This document shows positions 10,991 to 23,865 of a DNA stretch of 64,000 nt, in pieces. Below the pieces are notes generated by a model. That model ran no database searches and was not told where the DNA came from. It worked only from the letters and a program-made list of their open reading frames with translations. The position numbers and the translations under genes were made by a program. Origin of the DNA: Anagrus nilaparvatae (taxonomy: Eukaryota; Arthropoda; Insecta; Hymenoptera; Mymaridae); the NCBI GenBank assembly GCA_022575985.1, contig JAKSXM010000237.1, positions 2,808,501 through 2,872,500 of the forward strand, read 5' to 3'. The first letter of the stretch is position 1. The number at the start of each line of letters is the position of its first letter.

Positions 10991-11353
10991 TCAACTCAAA
11001 TTTTAGGGTATAGTTTGGGGTGATAAAAAAGTCCCTCAGCCAAAGTTTTAGTCCTCTAGCACCTCATGGGCCCGAAATGTGTCTCTTCAAAGGTCCAAAA
11101 ATAGCCTGATCTGGCCCATTTTCAAAATTACACCATTCCATTGAATTTACTACAAATTTTATCTTATTGGTCACATTTGAACTGGTAAAAGGTCTACATT
11201 AAGAAAAAAATTTTAGCTTATTTCAAGGCGTTAATTTTTTTTGACATTGATATATATTTTGGACAATAACAACATGATAATAATAAAAAATCAATAACAA
11301 CAACACCGGGAATAGATCAGGGGGGGCGGAGCCCCCCCTCACACCTATGCTAG
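10991..11353 (+). mobile_element. HelA2, non-autonomous Helitron
   Basis: It carries TC at the 5' end and a strong terminal hairpin (GGGGGGC-GGA-GCCCCCC), then CACACCTATGCTAG before T. It is the best-preserved plus-strand HelA copy. Confidence 0.8.
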
Positions 11354-11356
11354 TAT

Positions 11357-11430
11357 ATATATATATAGATATAAATAGATATAGATATAGATATAGATAT
11401 AGATAAAGATATATATATATATATATATAG
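11357..11430. repeat. (GATATA)n simple repeat
   Basis: A microsatellite of GATATA-like units sits between two Helitrons. Confidence 0.8.
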
Positions 11431-12854
11431 TATAGAGAGAGTATTTCTCCTTCTATTTCTCCTTTTTTTTTTCTTTTTATCTTAATACTATATATATCTG
11501 AAAATTTATTTGTCTGTTTGTTTGTTTGTTTGTTTGTTTGTACCCTAATGACTCAAGAACCACCAAACCGATTGGTATGAAACCGGTGTCAAAATAAAGA
11601 AAAAAAAGTCTGCGGGTGACATAGGCTATAGAGTTTTTGCCCAGCTATCGTAGTTTTTGAGATATTTTATTTTTAGTGTTTTTGAACTTGATAAAATTTT
11701 TTAAAATTTTTAACAAAAATCTAAATATCTCGAGGCTATCGAAAAAATTTTTTATCGCACTGTAGTATTCGATTAGGCAGTAATTTTTACGTATTCTCTG
11801 AAATTTTTATGCAAAACGGAGGTATCTTTAAAATTTTATCAAATATTTTTGAAGCTGGTAAAAAAATTTTTTTTCATTTTTTTATTTTTTATGGTATTTT
11901 TAATAATTTATTTGTGTATCTATGTGTCTATGTGTTTTATCATGAGGCTCAAACCAATGAAAGAAATTACATAAAACCAGTGTCAAAATAAAGTTAAAAT
12001 AAAAAAATTTTTACTATTTTTGGAAAAAATTAAATTATTGGAAAATTTGGTTAAAAAGTGAAATATCTGAAAAATATGATAAAATTTCAATATCGCAATT
12101 GGTATTATTTGATTCAGTCAATTCTAGAACCATCTATATGTACATATCTGAATACTAATACTATATACTATATATACAGGGTTATTCATTAGGAAGGAAC
12201 ACTTTTTTTATTTTTGGTATAAATTGGATAAAAATGAAAGAAAGTTGGTAAAACCAATTGAGATGGATAAATTGGTGAAAAATGAACAAATTAGGTGGAA
12301 ATTTATGGATAAAAAATAATTTTGGGATAAAGAAAAGTGGAGTTGAAAGTAAAAAAAAAATAGAAAATGTGATAAAATTGTTTGTAAATAATTTTAACAA
12401 AAAGATAATAAAATTGTACTTGAAAAAACAGTGGTTGTTGAAAGAAAAAAGTTGATTGGTTGTTGAGAAATCTTTTTTGCATTAAAAAAAAAAAAATTAA
12501 ATTTACTTATGCAGCGTTGTTAAATTATTGTTTTAATATTTTCTATAGTTTCTGCTATTTTCGGCGCGCAAAACAGCTGATTTCACGCAACTAGTCAAAA
12601 TAAAAGCAGACAAAATTAAAAACATCAAAGTTGGTTATGTCATAATAATTTTTGTTGTTCAAATTAATTTGTTCAGTTTATTTTTAATTTAAACTTTATT
12701 TATAAATCATTTTAAGATAAAAATTAAAAGTAGCATCATTTAAAAATTTTTTTAAAAAGGTTAGAATTCAAAAGTAAATATTATCAGTATCATCACAACA
12801 ACAAACAAAATTCAGCTTCAAAGGCAAATTCTTAGGAACATGTTTTTAATTTTA

Positions 12855-13365
12855 GAGCACGAGTATCAAGTAACAAGCAGGCTTGGTCACATATTATATT
12901 TTGTGGAACCAACACAAGAGAAAAGCCTTATAAGTGTAAAGAAGATTTTAGTTTAAATTTTATTTTAATTTTAGTGCACAAGTATCGAGTCATAACCAGG
13001 CCTGGTCACATATTATTTTTTGTGGAACCCACACAAGAGAAAAGCCTTATAAGTGTGAAGAAGATTTTATTTAAAATTTTATTTTAATTTTAGTGCACAA
13101 GTATCGAGTCACAACCAGGCCTGGTCACATATTATTTTTTGTGGAACCCACACAGGAGAAAAGCCTTATAAGTGTGAAGATGATTTTATTTAAAATTTTA
13201 ATGCACACGTATCGAATCATAACCAGGCCTGGTCACATATTATTTTTTGTGGAACCCACACAGAAGAAAAGCCTTATAAGTGTAAAGAAGATTTTATTAA
13301 ACATTTTATTTTAATTTTAGAGCACAAGTATCGAGTCACAACTAAGCCTGGTCACATATTATATT
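12855..13365 (+). pseudogene. Tandem C2H2 zinc-finger-derived repeats, left arm
   Basis: Five roughly 110-bp units each encode, in one frame, a GTHTGEKPYKCE-like stretch. That is the conserved linker between C2H2 zinc fingers plus the first Cys of the next finger. It is preceded by SHNQAWSHI, which fits a helix-His remnant. The rest of each unit has stops (for example after EEDFI) and lacks the second Cys, so no finger is intact. The units are separated by TTTAATTTTAG-like spacers. This looks like one captured finger exon amplified within the foldback, not a gene. Confidence 0.6.
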
Positions 13366-13967
13366 TCATTTATATTTTTATATCTACTAAATTATTAAAG
13401 ATTGAACAAAATATTAAATTTGTTTTTCAAATTGATTAATTTTTCCCTAATTATTCATTTCTTAAATAAAGTATTATTTGACAAAGCACCAATGGGTGAA
13501 GTTCCTTTCCCAAAAAAGCCAGCAGTTCCTGATATAAGTTGTATGGTATCGCCTCTTAATTAAAGCACTGGCCCATTTGGGCTTTAAATGACACAAACTT
13601 CTCCAAATTAAGTTAGTTCGCTACGTGGAAAAACAGATCAAGCACCACATTCCTTTAATGGATTTAAAAAAAATTTATGTTAAATGCATTAGTAGTATTT
13701 ACAAAATAAAAAATATTTTTTTTTTAAGACTTGAAAAATAAAAATTTTGTTTAATGAATATTTTGGAAATTTTATTTTTTTTAAATACAATATATTACAT
13801 TTTTTTGTTAATAAAGTCTTGTATTTTTTCTTCATCAATATGTATTTATTCACTGCAAAATTACTACCTGATAGTAATTACCTTTACAAGAATTTTTACA
13901 GTGTATGTGCACAAGCTTGCAGGTGAAGCTCATGCTTCCTTTAGAAAATAGCCCAAAAGTAATAAAG

Positions 13968-14410
13968 GTTGCTGATCAAGTTTGTTGATCAAGTTTTTTG
14001 ATCAAGTTTGTTGATCAAGTTTTTTGATCAAGTTTGGTGATCAAGGTTGCTGATCAAGGTTGCTGATCAAGTTTGTTGATCAAGTTTTTTGATAAAGTTT
14101 GTTGATCAAGTTTTTTGATCAAGTTTGGTGATCAAGGTTGCTGATCAAGGTTGCTGATTAAGTTTGATTATCAAGTTTGGTGTTCAAGGTTGCTGATCAA
14201 GTTAGATGATCAAGCTTGTTGATCAAAATGGATGATCAAGTTTGATGATCAATCTTGCTGATCAAGTTTGATTATCAAGTTTGGTGTTCAAGGTTGCTGA
14301 TCAAGTTTGATGATCAAGCTCGCTGATCAAATTGGATGATCAAGTTTGATGATCAATCTTGCTGATCAAGTTTGATGATCAAGTTTGTTGATCAAGTTTG
14401 ATTATTTGCA
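13968..14410. repeat. 13-bp GATCAAG tandem array, left arm
   Basis: Units of the type GATCAAGTTTGNT repeat about 34 times with substitutions and a few short units. The period is not a multiple of three, so it is not coding. The inverted counterpart is at 20515-21005. Confidence 0.85.
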
Positions 14411-14519
14411 TAATTATGAATTTTCATTTTTTGATAAATAACTATTCACTTAATAAAACGAAGTTTTTATTATAAAATCAATAGCTGAAATAGTATATTT
14501 TTATCCTAGGCCGCAAAAA

Positions 14520-14605
14520 TAAGGAATGGCCCAGATCGCACGTGAATTGCAATCCGAGGCGAAGCCGAGGATGGCAAACTGCGATCTGGGACATTCTTTT
14601 TTTAC
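14520..14605. repeat. GC-richer hairpin in left arm
   Basis: CCCAGATCGCA and TGCGATCTGGG form the outer stem, and CCGAGGC-GAA-GCCGAGG lies at the tip. The right arm has the counterpart around 20325-20400, but there its outer stem is partly lost. Confidence 0.6.
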
Positions 14606-15056
14606 GGCCGAGGCCAAAACATAATTTTTCTTCGTCAGTGTCTAGAAAACACGTATTTAAGCATAAAGCTGCGGCTGGGAAATACGTGTTTCCTGGCTAC
14701 TGACAAGAAAAACATTATTAACAATATAGGTCTTGAAGTCTCTACAGCAATCAAAGAGTACGACAAAATAATAATTATAAAATTGCTAAATTCCCTTAGA
14801 ATACCATCTAATGCAAAATAAAATAATAAAATAATAAAATGATTTTTTGCTAATTTTATTTTTTTTTTATATTTTATAATTGGATAAATTTAAATGAAGT
14901 GATTTATAAGGTTTAAGGAAAATTTTAAGCCTGGTTAGAAGACTTTTCACTAATAGGTATTTGAGAAATCGACTTTTGAAAACAAAAACGGCCTATCTTA
15001 GCGATTCCTCGCGCATGCGCTACCTAGATAGAAATTATTTTAAGTCTCTAACCCTG

Positions 15057-18000
15057 TATTATTCTAAGCGCGTTAATTGAAATTTATCCAAGTACCAAAA
15101 AAGTCAAAGTACTGTAATGTTTATTAAATTTTATTCGTTATAGGAAAGTACATAGCAGTACTTTTAAATATTACGGTCTCTTCGAAAATTGTCTACTTAT
15201 TCTTATCAGAATAAGTCGTTATTTTTTTATTATTTTATCAGCAGGATAATATCTAACAATTTTTGACTATTAATAACAGATTAAAAATCTGTTGAGGGAA
15301 ATTCATCAGAAAGTTTAATAATTTTATTAAGAAACCGAAAAAAGTCCAAGTACTGTCATGTTGATAAACTTTTATTCGATTTAGGAAAGTTCATAGCAGT
15401 ACTTTTAAATATCACGGTCTCTTCGAAAATTGTCGACTTATTCTTATCAGAAAAAGTCGTTATTTTTTTATTATGCAGTTGGCATATTAAACTTTAAGTA
15501 TGCTTAATCAGTAGCATAATATCAAATAATTTTCGGCTATTAATAACAGAATAAAAATCTATTGAGGGAAATTCATAAGAAATTTTAATAGGTTTATCAA
15601 GAAACTGAATGAAATCAAAGTACTGTCATGTTGATTTACTTTTATTCGATTTAGCAAAGTTCATAGCAGTACTTTTAAATATCACGGTCTCTTCGAAAAT
15701 TGTCGACTTATTCTTATCAGAATAAGTCGTTATTTTTTTATTATGCAGTTGGCATATTAAACTTTAAGTATGCTTTATCAGCAGCATAATATCTAACAAT
15801 TTTCGAATTTAAAAGTACTGCTATGAACTTTCATAATTTAAATAAAATTTAATCGACATGACAGTACTTTGACTTTATTCGGTTTCTTGATAAAATTATT
15901 AAACTTTCTGATGAATTTCCCTCAATAGATTTGTAGTCTGTTATTAATAGTCAAAAATTGTTAGATATTATGCTGCTTATAAAGCATACTTAAAGTTTAA
16001 TATAACAACTGCATATAAAAAAAATATCGACTTATTTTAATAAGAATAAGTAGACAATTTTCGAAGATACTGTAATATCTAAAAGTATTGCTATGTACTT
16101 TCCTAAAACGAATAAAATTTAGTCAACATTACAGTACTTTGACTTTTTTTCGGTTTCTTGATAAATCTACCTAAATAGATTTTTATTCTGTTGTTAATAG
16201 CCGAAAATTATTTATTATTATGATTTTGATGAAGCATACTTATAGTTTAATATGCCAACTGCATAATGAAAAAATAACGACTTATTCTGATAAGAATAAG
16301 TAGACAATTTTCGAAGATACCGTAATATTTAAAAGTACTGCTATGTATTTTCCTAAAACGAATAAAATTTAATCAACAGCACAGTACTTTGACTTTATTC
16401 GGTTTCTTGATAAAATGATTAAACTTTCTGATGAATTTCCCTCAATAGATTTTTATTCTATCATTAATAGTCAAAAATTGTTAGATACTATGTTGCTGAT
16501 GAAGCATACTTAATGTTTAATATGCCAACTGCATAATAAAAAAATAATGACTTATTCTAATAAGAATAAGTTGACAATTTTCGAGGAGACCGTGATATTT
16601 AAAAGTACTGCTACGAACTTTCCTAAAACGAATAAAAGTAAACAAACATGACAGTACTTGGACTTTTTTCGGTTTCTTGATAAATCTACCTAAATAGATT
16701 TTTATTCTGTTGTTAATAGCCGAAAATTATTTGATATTATGATTTTGATGAAGCATACTTAAAATTTAATATGCCAACTGCATAATAAAAAAATAACGAC
16801 TTATTCTGATAAGAATAAGTCGACAATTTTCGAAGAGACCGTGATATTTAAAAGTACTGCTATGAACTTTCTTAAAACAAATAAAAGTTAATCAACATGA
16901 CAGTACTTGGACTTTTTTCGGTTTCTTAATACAATTATTAAAATTTCTGATGAATTTCCCTCAATAGATTTTTATTCTATCATTAATAGTCAAAAATTGT
17001 TAGATACTATGTTGCTGATGAAGCATACTTTATGTTTTATATGCCAACTGCATAATAAAAAAATAACGACTTATTCTGATAAGAATAAGTTAACAATTTT
17101 CGAGGAGACCGTGATATTTAAAAGCACTGCTACGAACTTTCTTAAAACGAATAAAAGTAAACCAGCATGACAGTACTTGGACTTTTTTCGGTTTCTTAAT
17201 AAAATTATTAAACTTTCTGATGAGTTTCCCTCAATAGATTTTTATTCTGTCATTAATAGTCAAAAATTGTTATGTACTATGCTGCTGATGAAGCATAGTT
17301 AATGTTTAATATGCCAACTGCATAATAAAAAAATAACGACTTATTCTGATAAGAATAAGTTGACAATTTTCGAGGAGACCGTGATATTTAAAAGTACTGC
17401 TACGAACTTTCCTAAAACGAATAAAAGTAAATCAACATGACAGTACTTTGACTTTATTCAGTTTCTTGATAAACCTATTAAAATTTCTTATGAATTTCCC
17501 TCAATAGATTTTTATTCTGTTATTAATAGCCGAAAATTATTTGATATTATGCTACTTATTAAGCATACTTAAAGTTTAATATGCCAACTTCATAATAAAA
17601 AAATAACGACTTATTCTAATAAGAATAAGTCGACAATTTTCGAAGAGACCGTGATATTTAAAAGTACTGCTATGAACTTTCCTAATTTGAATAAAATTTA
17701 ATCAACATGACAGTACTTTGACTTTATTCGGTTTCTTGATAAAATTATTAAACTTTCTGATGAATTTCCCTCAATAGATTCTTATTCTGTCATTAATAGT
17801 CAAAAATTATTTGATATTATGCTACTGATTAAGCATACTTAAAGTTTAATATGCCAACTGCATAATAAAAAAATAACTACTTATTCTGATAAGAATAAGC
17901 AGACAATTTTCGAAGATACTGTAATATTTAAAAGTACTGCTATGTACTTTCCTAAAACGAATAAAATTTGGTCTACATTACAGTACTTTGACTTTTTTTC

Positions 18001-19860
18001 GGTTTCTTGATAAATCTACCTAAATAGATTTTTATTCTGTTGTTAATAGCCGAAAATTATTTGAAATTATGATTTTGATGAAGCATACTTAAAGTTTAAT
18101 ATGCCAACTGGATAATAAAAAAATAACGACTTATTCTGATAAGAATAAGTCGACAATTTTCGAGGTGACCGTGATATTTAAAAGTACTGCCATGAAATTT
18201 CCTAAAACGAATAAAAGTTAATCAACATGACAGTACTTGGACTTTTTTCGGTTTCTTAATACAATTATTATAATTTCTGACGAATTTCCCTCAATAGATT
18301 TTTATTCTGTCATTAAAAGTCAAAAATTGTTAGATACTATGCTGCTGATGAAGCATACTTAATGTTTAATATGCAAACTTCATAATAAAAAAATAACGAC
18401 TTATTCTAATAAGAATAAGTCGACAATTTTCGAAGAGACCGTGATATTTAAAAGTACTGCTATGAACTTTCCTAATTTGAATAAAATTTAATCAACATGA
18501 CAGTACTTTGACTTTATTCGGTTTCTTGATAAAATTATTAAACTTTCTGATGAATTTCCCTCAATAGATTCTTATTCTGTCATTAATAGTCAAAAATTAT
18601 TTGATATTATGCTACTGATTAAGCATACTTAAAGTTTAATATGCCAACTGCATAATAAAAAAATAACTACTTATTCTGATAAGAATAAGCAGACAATTTT
18701 CGAAGATACTGTAATATTTAAAAGTACTGCTATGTACTTTCCTAAAACGAATAAAATTTGGTCTACATTACAGTACTTTGACTTTTTTTCGGTTTCTTGA
18801 TAAATCTACCTAAATAGATTTTTATTCTGTTGTTAATAGCCGAAAATTATTTGAAATTATGATTTTGATGAAGCATACTTAAAGTTTAATATTCCAACTG
18901 GATAATAAAAAAATAACGACTTATTCTGATAAGAATAAGTCTACAATTTTCGAGGTGACCGTGATATTTAAAAGTACTGCCATGAAATTTCCTAAAACGA
19001 ATAAAAGTTAATCAACATGACAGTACTTGGACTTTTTTCGGTTTCTTAATACAATTATTATAATTTCTGACGAATTTCCCTCAATAGATTTTTATTCTGT
19101 CATTAAAAGTCAAAAATTGTTAGATACTATGCTGCTGATGAAGCATACTTAATGTTTAATATGCAAACTGCATAATAAAAAAATAACGACTTATTCTGAT
19201 AAGAATAAGTTGACTTTTTTCGAGGAGACCGTGATATTTAAAAGTACTGCTATGAACTTTCCTAAAACGAATAAATGTGAATCAACATGACAGTTTTTTT
19301 GACTTTATTCAGTTTCTTGATTAACCCATTAAAATTTCTTATGAATTTCCCTCAATAGATTTTTATTCTGTTATTAATAGCCGAAAATTATTTGATATTA
19401 TGCTACTGATTAAGCATACTTAAAGTTTAATATGCCAACTGCATAATAAAAAAATAACGACTTATTCTGATATGAATAAGTCGACAATTTTTGAAGAGAC
19501 CGTGATATTTAAAAGTACTGCTATGAACTTTCCTAAATCGAATAAAAGTTTATCAACATGACAGTACTTGGACTTTTTTCGGTTTCTTAATAAAATTATT
19601 AAAATTTCTGATAAATTTCCCTGAATAGATTTTTAATCTGTTATTAATAGTCAAAAATTGTTAGATATTATGCTGCTGTTAAAATAATAAAAAAATAACG
19701 ACTTATTCTGATAAGAATAAGTAGACAATTTTCGAAGAGACCGTAATATTTAAAAGTACTGCCATGTACTTTCCTATAACGAATAAAATTTAATTAACAT
19801 TACAGTACTTTGACTTTTTTGGTACTTGGACAAATTTCAATTAACGCGCTTAGAATAATA
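15057..19860. repeat. Central array of about 260-bp tandem units with one orientation switch
   Basis: About three units run in one orientation (15100-15797) and about sixteen in the other (15798-19840). Spacing alternates near 250 and 270 bp, measured between CAGTACTTTGAC/CAGTACTTGGAC marks. Most units contain the hairpin CGACTTATTCT-GATA-AGAATAAGTCG. The block from about 17631 recurs almost unchanged 790 bp later at 18421, a recent three-unit duplication. The outer 60 bp at each end are inverted copies. Confidence 0.85.
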
Positions 19861-20514
19861 CAGGGTTAGAGACTTAAAATAATTTCTATTTAGGTAGCGC
19901 ATGCGCGAGGAATCGCTAAGATAGGCCGTTTTTGTTTTCAAAAGTCGATTTGTCAAATACCTATTAGTGAAAAGTCTTCTAACCAGGCTTAAAATTTTCC
20001 TTAAACCTTTTAAATCACTTCATTTAAATTTATCCAATTATAAAATATAAAAAAAAAATAAAATTAGCAAAAAATCATTTTATTATTTTATTATTTTATT
20101 TTGCATTAGATGGTATTCTAAGGGAATTTAGCAATTTTATAATTAGTGTTTTGTCGTACTCTTTGATTGCTGTAGAGACTTCAAGACCTATATTGTTAAT
20201 AATGTTTTTCTTGTCAGTAGCCAGGAAACACGTATTTCTCAGCCGCAGCGTTATGCTTAAATACTTGTTTTCTAGCCACTGACGAAGAAAAATTATGTTT
20301 AGGCCTCGGCCGTAAAAAAAGAATGTCCCAGCTCACAGTTTGCCATCCTCGGCTTCGCCTCGGATTGCAATTCACGTGCGATCTGGGCCATTCCTTATTT
20401 TTGCGGCCTAGGATAAAAATATACTATTTCAGCTATTGATTTTATAATAAAATTTTCGTTTTATTAAGTGAATAGTTATTTATCAAAAAATGAAAATTCA
20501 TAATTATGCAAATA

Positions 20515-21005
20515 ATCAAACTTGATCATCAAACTTGATCAGCAAGATTGATCATCAAACTTGATCAGCAAGATTGATCATCAAACTTGATCATCCAATT
20601 TGATCAGCGAGCTTGATCATCAAACTTGATCAGCAACCTTGAACACCAAACTTGATAATCAAACTTGATCAGCAAGATTGATCATCAAACTTGATCATCC
20701 ATTTTGATCAACAAGCTTGATCATCAAACTTGATCAGCAACCTTGAACACCAAACTTGATAATCAAACTTGATCAGCAAGATTCATCATCAAACTTGATC
20801 AGCAAGCTTGATTATCAAACTTGATCAGCAATCTTGAACACCAAACTTGATCAACAAACTTGATCATCAAACTTGATCAGCATCCTTGATTACCAAACTT
20901 GATCAAAAAACTTGATCAGCAACCTTGATCACCAAACTTGATCAAAAAACTTGATCAACAAACTTGATCAAAAAACTTGATCAACAAACTTGATCAGCAA
21001 CCTTT
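20515..21005. repeat. 13-bp GATCAAG tandem array, right arm
   Basis: This is the inverted counterpart of 13968-14410, slightly longer and with different unit order in places, showing that arm repeats have changed copy number independently. Confidence 0.85.
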
Positions 21006-21989
21006 ATTACTTTTGGGCTATTTTCTAAAGGAAGCATGAGCTTCGCCTGCAAGCTTGTGCACATACACTGTAAAAATTCTTGTAAAGGTAATTACTATCA
21101 GGTAGTAATTTTGCAGTGAATAAATACATATTGATGAAGAAAAAATACAAGACTTTATTAATAATCTTGTTAAATTTGTATGCAAAAAACTAGGAATACA
21201 ACCAACTTCTAGCACTATTTATAAATATATCTGAAAAAATGTTTTTAATGAAGATTTAAATTTATAATAAAAAAAGTTAAAATACCTAATATAAATTTTT
21301 TTCTTAAAAATGAAAAGTTTAATTAAAGCTTTTATGAATAAAATTCTTTTTTAAAAGAATACTTTTGTGCATTTTGAAAAATACTATGGTGTTTCTTATA
21401 ACAAAAAAATGTAATATATTGTATTTAAAAAAAATAAAATTTCCAAAATATTCATTAAACAAAATTTTTATTTTTGAAGTCTTAAAAAAAAAATATTTTT
21501 TATTTTGTAAATACTACTAATGCAAATAGAAATAAGTTTTTTGACCTTTTATCGAGTAAATTATGGTGTTATTTGTTTTTTTATTAACGTTTTGGTCTCT
21601 GGTTGAGACCCTTATCAAAATCTACAAAATTAATAAAAATTTGAATATACATAAAAATTTAATGCATTTAACATAAATTTTTTTCAAATCCATTAAAGGA
21701 ATGTGGTGCTTGATCTGTTTTTCCACGTAGCGAACTAACTTAATTTGGAGAAGTTTGTGTCATTTAAAGCCCAAATGGGCCAGTGCTTTAATTAAGAGGC
21801 GATACCATACAACTTATATCAGGAACTGCTGGCTCTTTTGGGAAAGGAACTTCACCCATTGGTGCTTTGTCAAATAATACTTTCTTTAAGAAATGAATAA
21901 TTAGGGAAAAATTAATCAATTTGAAAAACAAATTTAATATTTTGTTCAATCTTTAATAATTTAGTAGATATAAAAATATAAATGAAATA

Positions 21990-22500
21990 TAATATGTGAC
22001 CAGGCTTAGTTGTGACTCGATACTTGTGCTCTAAAATTAAAATAAAATGTTTAATAAAATCTTCTTTACACTTATAAGGCTTTTCTTCTGTGTGGGTTCC
22101 ACAAAAAATAATATGTGACCAGGCCTGGTTATGATTCGATACGTGTGCATTAAAATTTTAAATAAAATCTTCTTCACACTTATAAGGCTTTTCTCCTGTG
22201 TGGGTTCCACAAAAAATAATATGTGATCAGGCCTGGTTGTGACTCGATACTTGTGCACTAAAATTAAAATAAAATTTTAAATAAAATCTTCTTCACACTT
22301 ATAAGGCTTTTCTCTTGTGTGGGTTCCACAAAAAATAATATGTGACCAGGCCTGGTTATGACTCGATACTTGTGCACTAAAATTAAAATAAAATTTAAAC
22401 TAAAATCTTCTTTACACTTATAAGGCTTTTCTCTTGTGTTGGTTCCACAAAATATAATATGTGACCAAGCCTGCTTGTTACTTGATACTTGTGCTCTAAA
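21990..22500 (-). pseudogene. Tandem C2H2 zinc-finger-derived repeats, right arm
   Basis: On the minus strand the same five HTGEKPYKC-type units are read, with the same stops and missing Cys. One unit has GATCAGGCC where the left arm has GGTCACATA context changed, so the two arms have diverged slightly. Confidence 0.6.
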
Positions 22501-23394
22501 ATTAAAAACATGTTCCTAAGAATTTGCCTTTGAAGCTGAATTTTGTTTGTTGTTGTGATGATACTGATAATATTTACTTTTGAATTCTAACCTTTTTAAA
22601 AAAATTTTTATATGATGCTACTTTTAATTTTTATCTTAAAATGATTTATAAATAAAGTTTAAATTAAAAATAAACTGAACAAATTAATTTGAACAACAAA
22701 AAATATTATGACATAACCAACTTTGATGTTTTTAATTTTGTCTGCTTTTATTTTGACTAGTTGCGTGAAATCAGCTGTTTTGCGCGCCGAAAATAGCAGA
22801 AACTATAGAAAATATTAAAACAATAATTTAACAACGCTGCATAAGTAAATTTAATTTTTTTTTTTTTAAATGCAAAAAAGAAATTAAGATTTCTCAACAA
22901 CCAATCAACTTTTTTCTTTCAACAACCACTGTTTTTTCAAGTAAAATTTTATTACCTTTTTGTTAAAATTATTTACAAACAATTTTATCACATTTTCTAT
23001 TTTTTTTTTACTTTCATCTCCACTTTTCTTTATCCCAAAATTATTTTTTATCCATAAATTTCCACCCAATTTGTTCATTTTTCACCAATTTATCCATCTC
23101 AATTGGTTTTACCAACTTTCTTTCATTCTTATCCAATTTATACCAAAAATAAAAAAAGTGTTCCTTCCCAATGAATAACCCTGTATTTGAACATTTATTT
23201 GTCTTTCTGTCTGTAATAATAACGCTGTTCAAATCACTACGCAATAGTTTGAATGTGTTGGCATAATTATAATATTGCAGTGAAAAATGATTTTTTAAAG
23301 TAACAGAAACAGAAAGAAATGTGACACAGGGTCGGCGGAGCCCCCCCTATCACTTATGCTAGTATATATATATATAGTATATAGTATTAAGATA

Positions 23395-23820
23395 TCTTAA
23401 TACTATATATATTTGAAAATTTATTTGTTTGTTTGTCTGTTTGTTTGTCTGTTTGTACCCTAATGACGCAAGAACCACCGAACCGATTGGCATGAAACCG
23501 GCGTCAAAATGAAGAAAAAAAAAATGCGGGTGACATAGGCCCTATATTTTCTGATTAGCTATCGTAGTTTTTGAGATATTTAATTTTTAGTATTTTTGAA
23601 CTTGATAACATTTTTTAAAAATTTTATCCAAAATTGAAATATCTCGATACTATCGAAAAATTTTCTTATCGCACTTCATAGTATTCAATTCAGCACTAAT
23701 TTTTACGTATTCTCTGAAATTTTTATTCAAAACGGAGGTATCTTTAAAATTTTATAAAATATTTTTAAAATTTTTTACTATATATTATATATATTCAACT
23801 CAAATTTTAGGGTATAGTAT
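23395..23820 (+). mobile_element. HelC3 5' fragment followed by a HelA 5' stub
   Basis: A HelC 5' end (TCTTAATACTATATATATTT) runs to about 23785. It joins TCAACTCAAATTTTAGGG (23795-23820), the first bases of HelA, which then breaks off. Confidence 0.55.
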
Positions 23821-23865
23821 ATTATATTATTTTTTGTTTTTATTATATTATTGTATATTATATAT

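Larger units (their letters stand above)
12177..23183. mobile_element. Giant 11-kb foldback element with TA target duplication
   Basis: The termini are CAGGGTTATTCATT at 12177 and its complement ending at 23183, flanked by TA (12175-12176 and 23184-23185). Inverted arms run 12177-15056 and 19861-23183. The right arm has about 240 bp (near 21161-21405) and about 150 bp (near 21520-21665) absent from the left. The arms carry zinc-finger-derived repeats and a 13-bp GATC array; the centre is a 4.8-kb array. No transposase was found, so it must be mobilised in trans. The empty target is visible at about 26575. The superfamily is not clear. Confidence 0.75.
11480..23362 (+). mobile_element. HelC2, Helitron interrupted by the 11-kb foldback
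   Basis: The 5' end TCTTAATACTATATATATCT is preceded by A. The 3' end is a GGCGGAGCCCCCC stem, then CACTTATGCTAG followed by T, at 23359-23362. The Helitron itself is only about 0.9 kb (11480-12176 plus 23184-23362). HelC4 at 25917-26735 shows the uninterrupted arrangement. Confidence 0.7.

Noticed and set aside
12182..12400. Hydrophobic-looking frames at both ends of the foldback (also 22960-23178)
   Set aside because: Composition is driven by A/T runs; the two arms are just inverted copies and no start context or domain is present.
13968..14410. CRISPR-like regular repeat
   Set aside because: The 13-bp units are contiguous with no unique spacers, and the genome is eukaryotic.
16907..17170. 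Open frame in the central array
   Set aside because: It reads through a tandem satellite unit whose neighbours have stops in the same frame.
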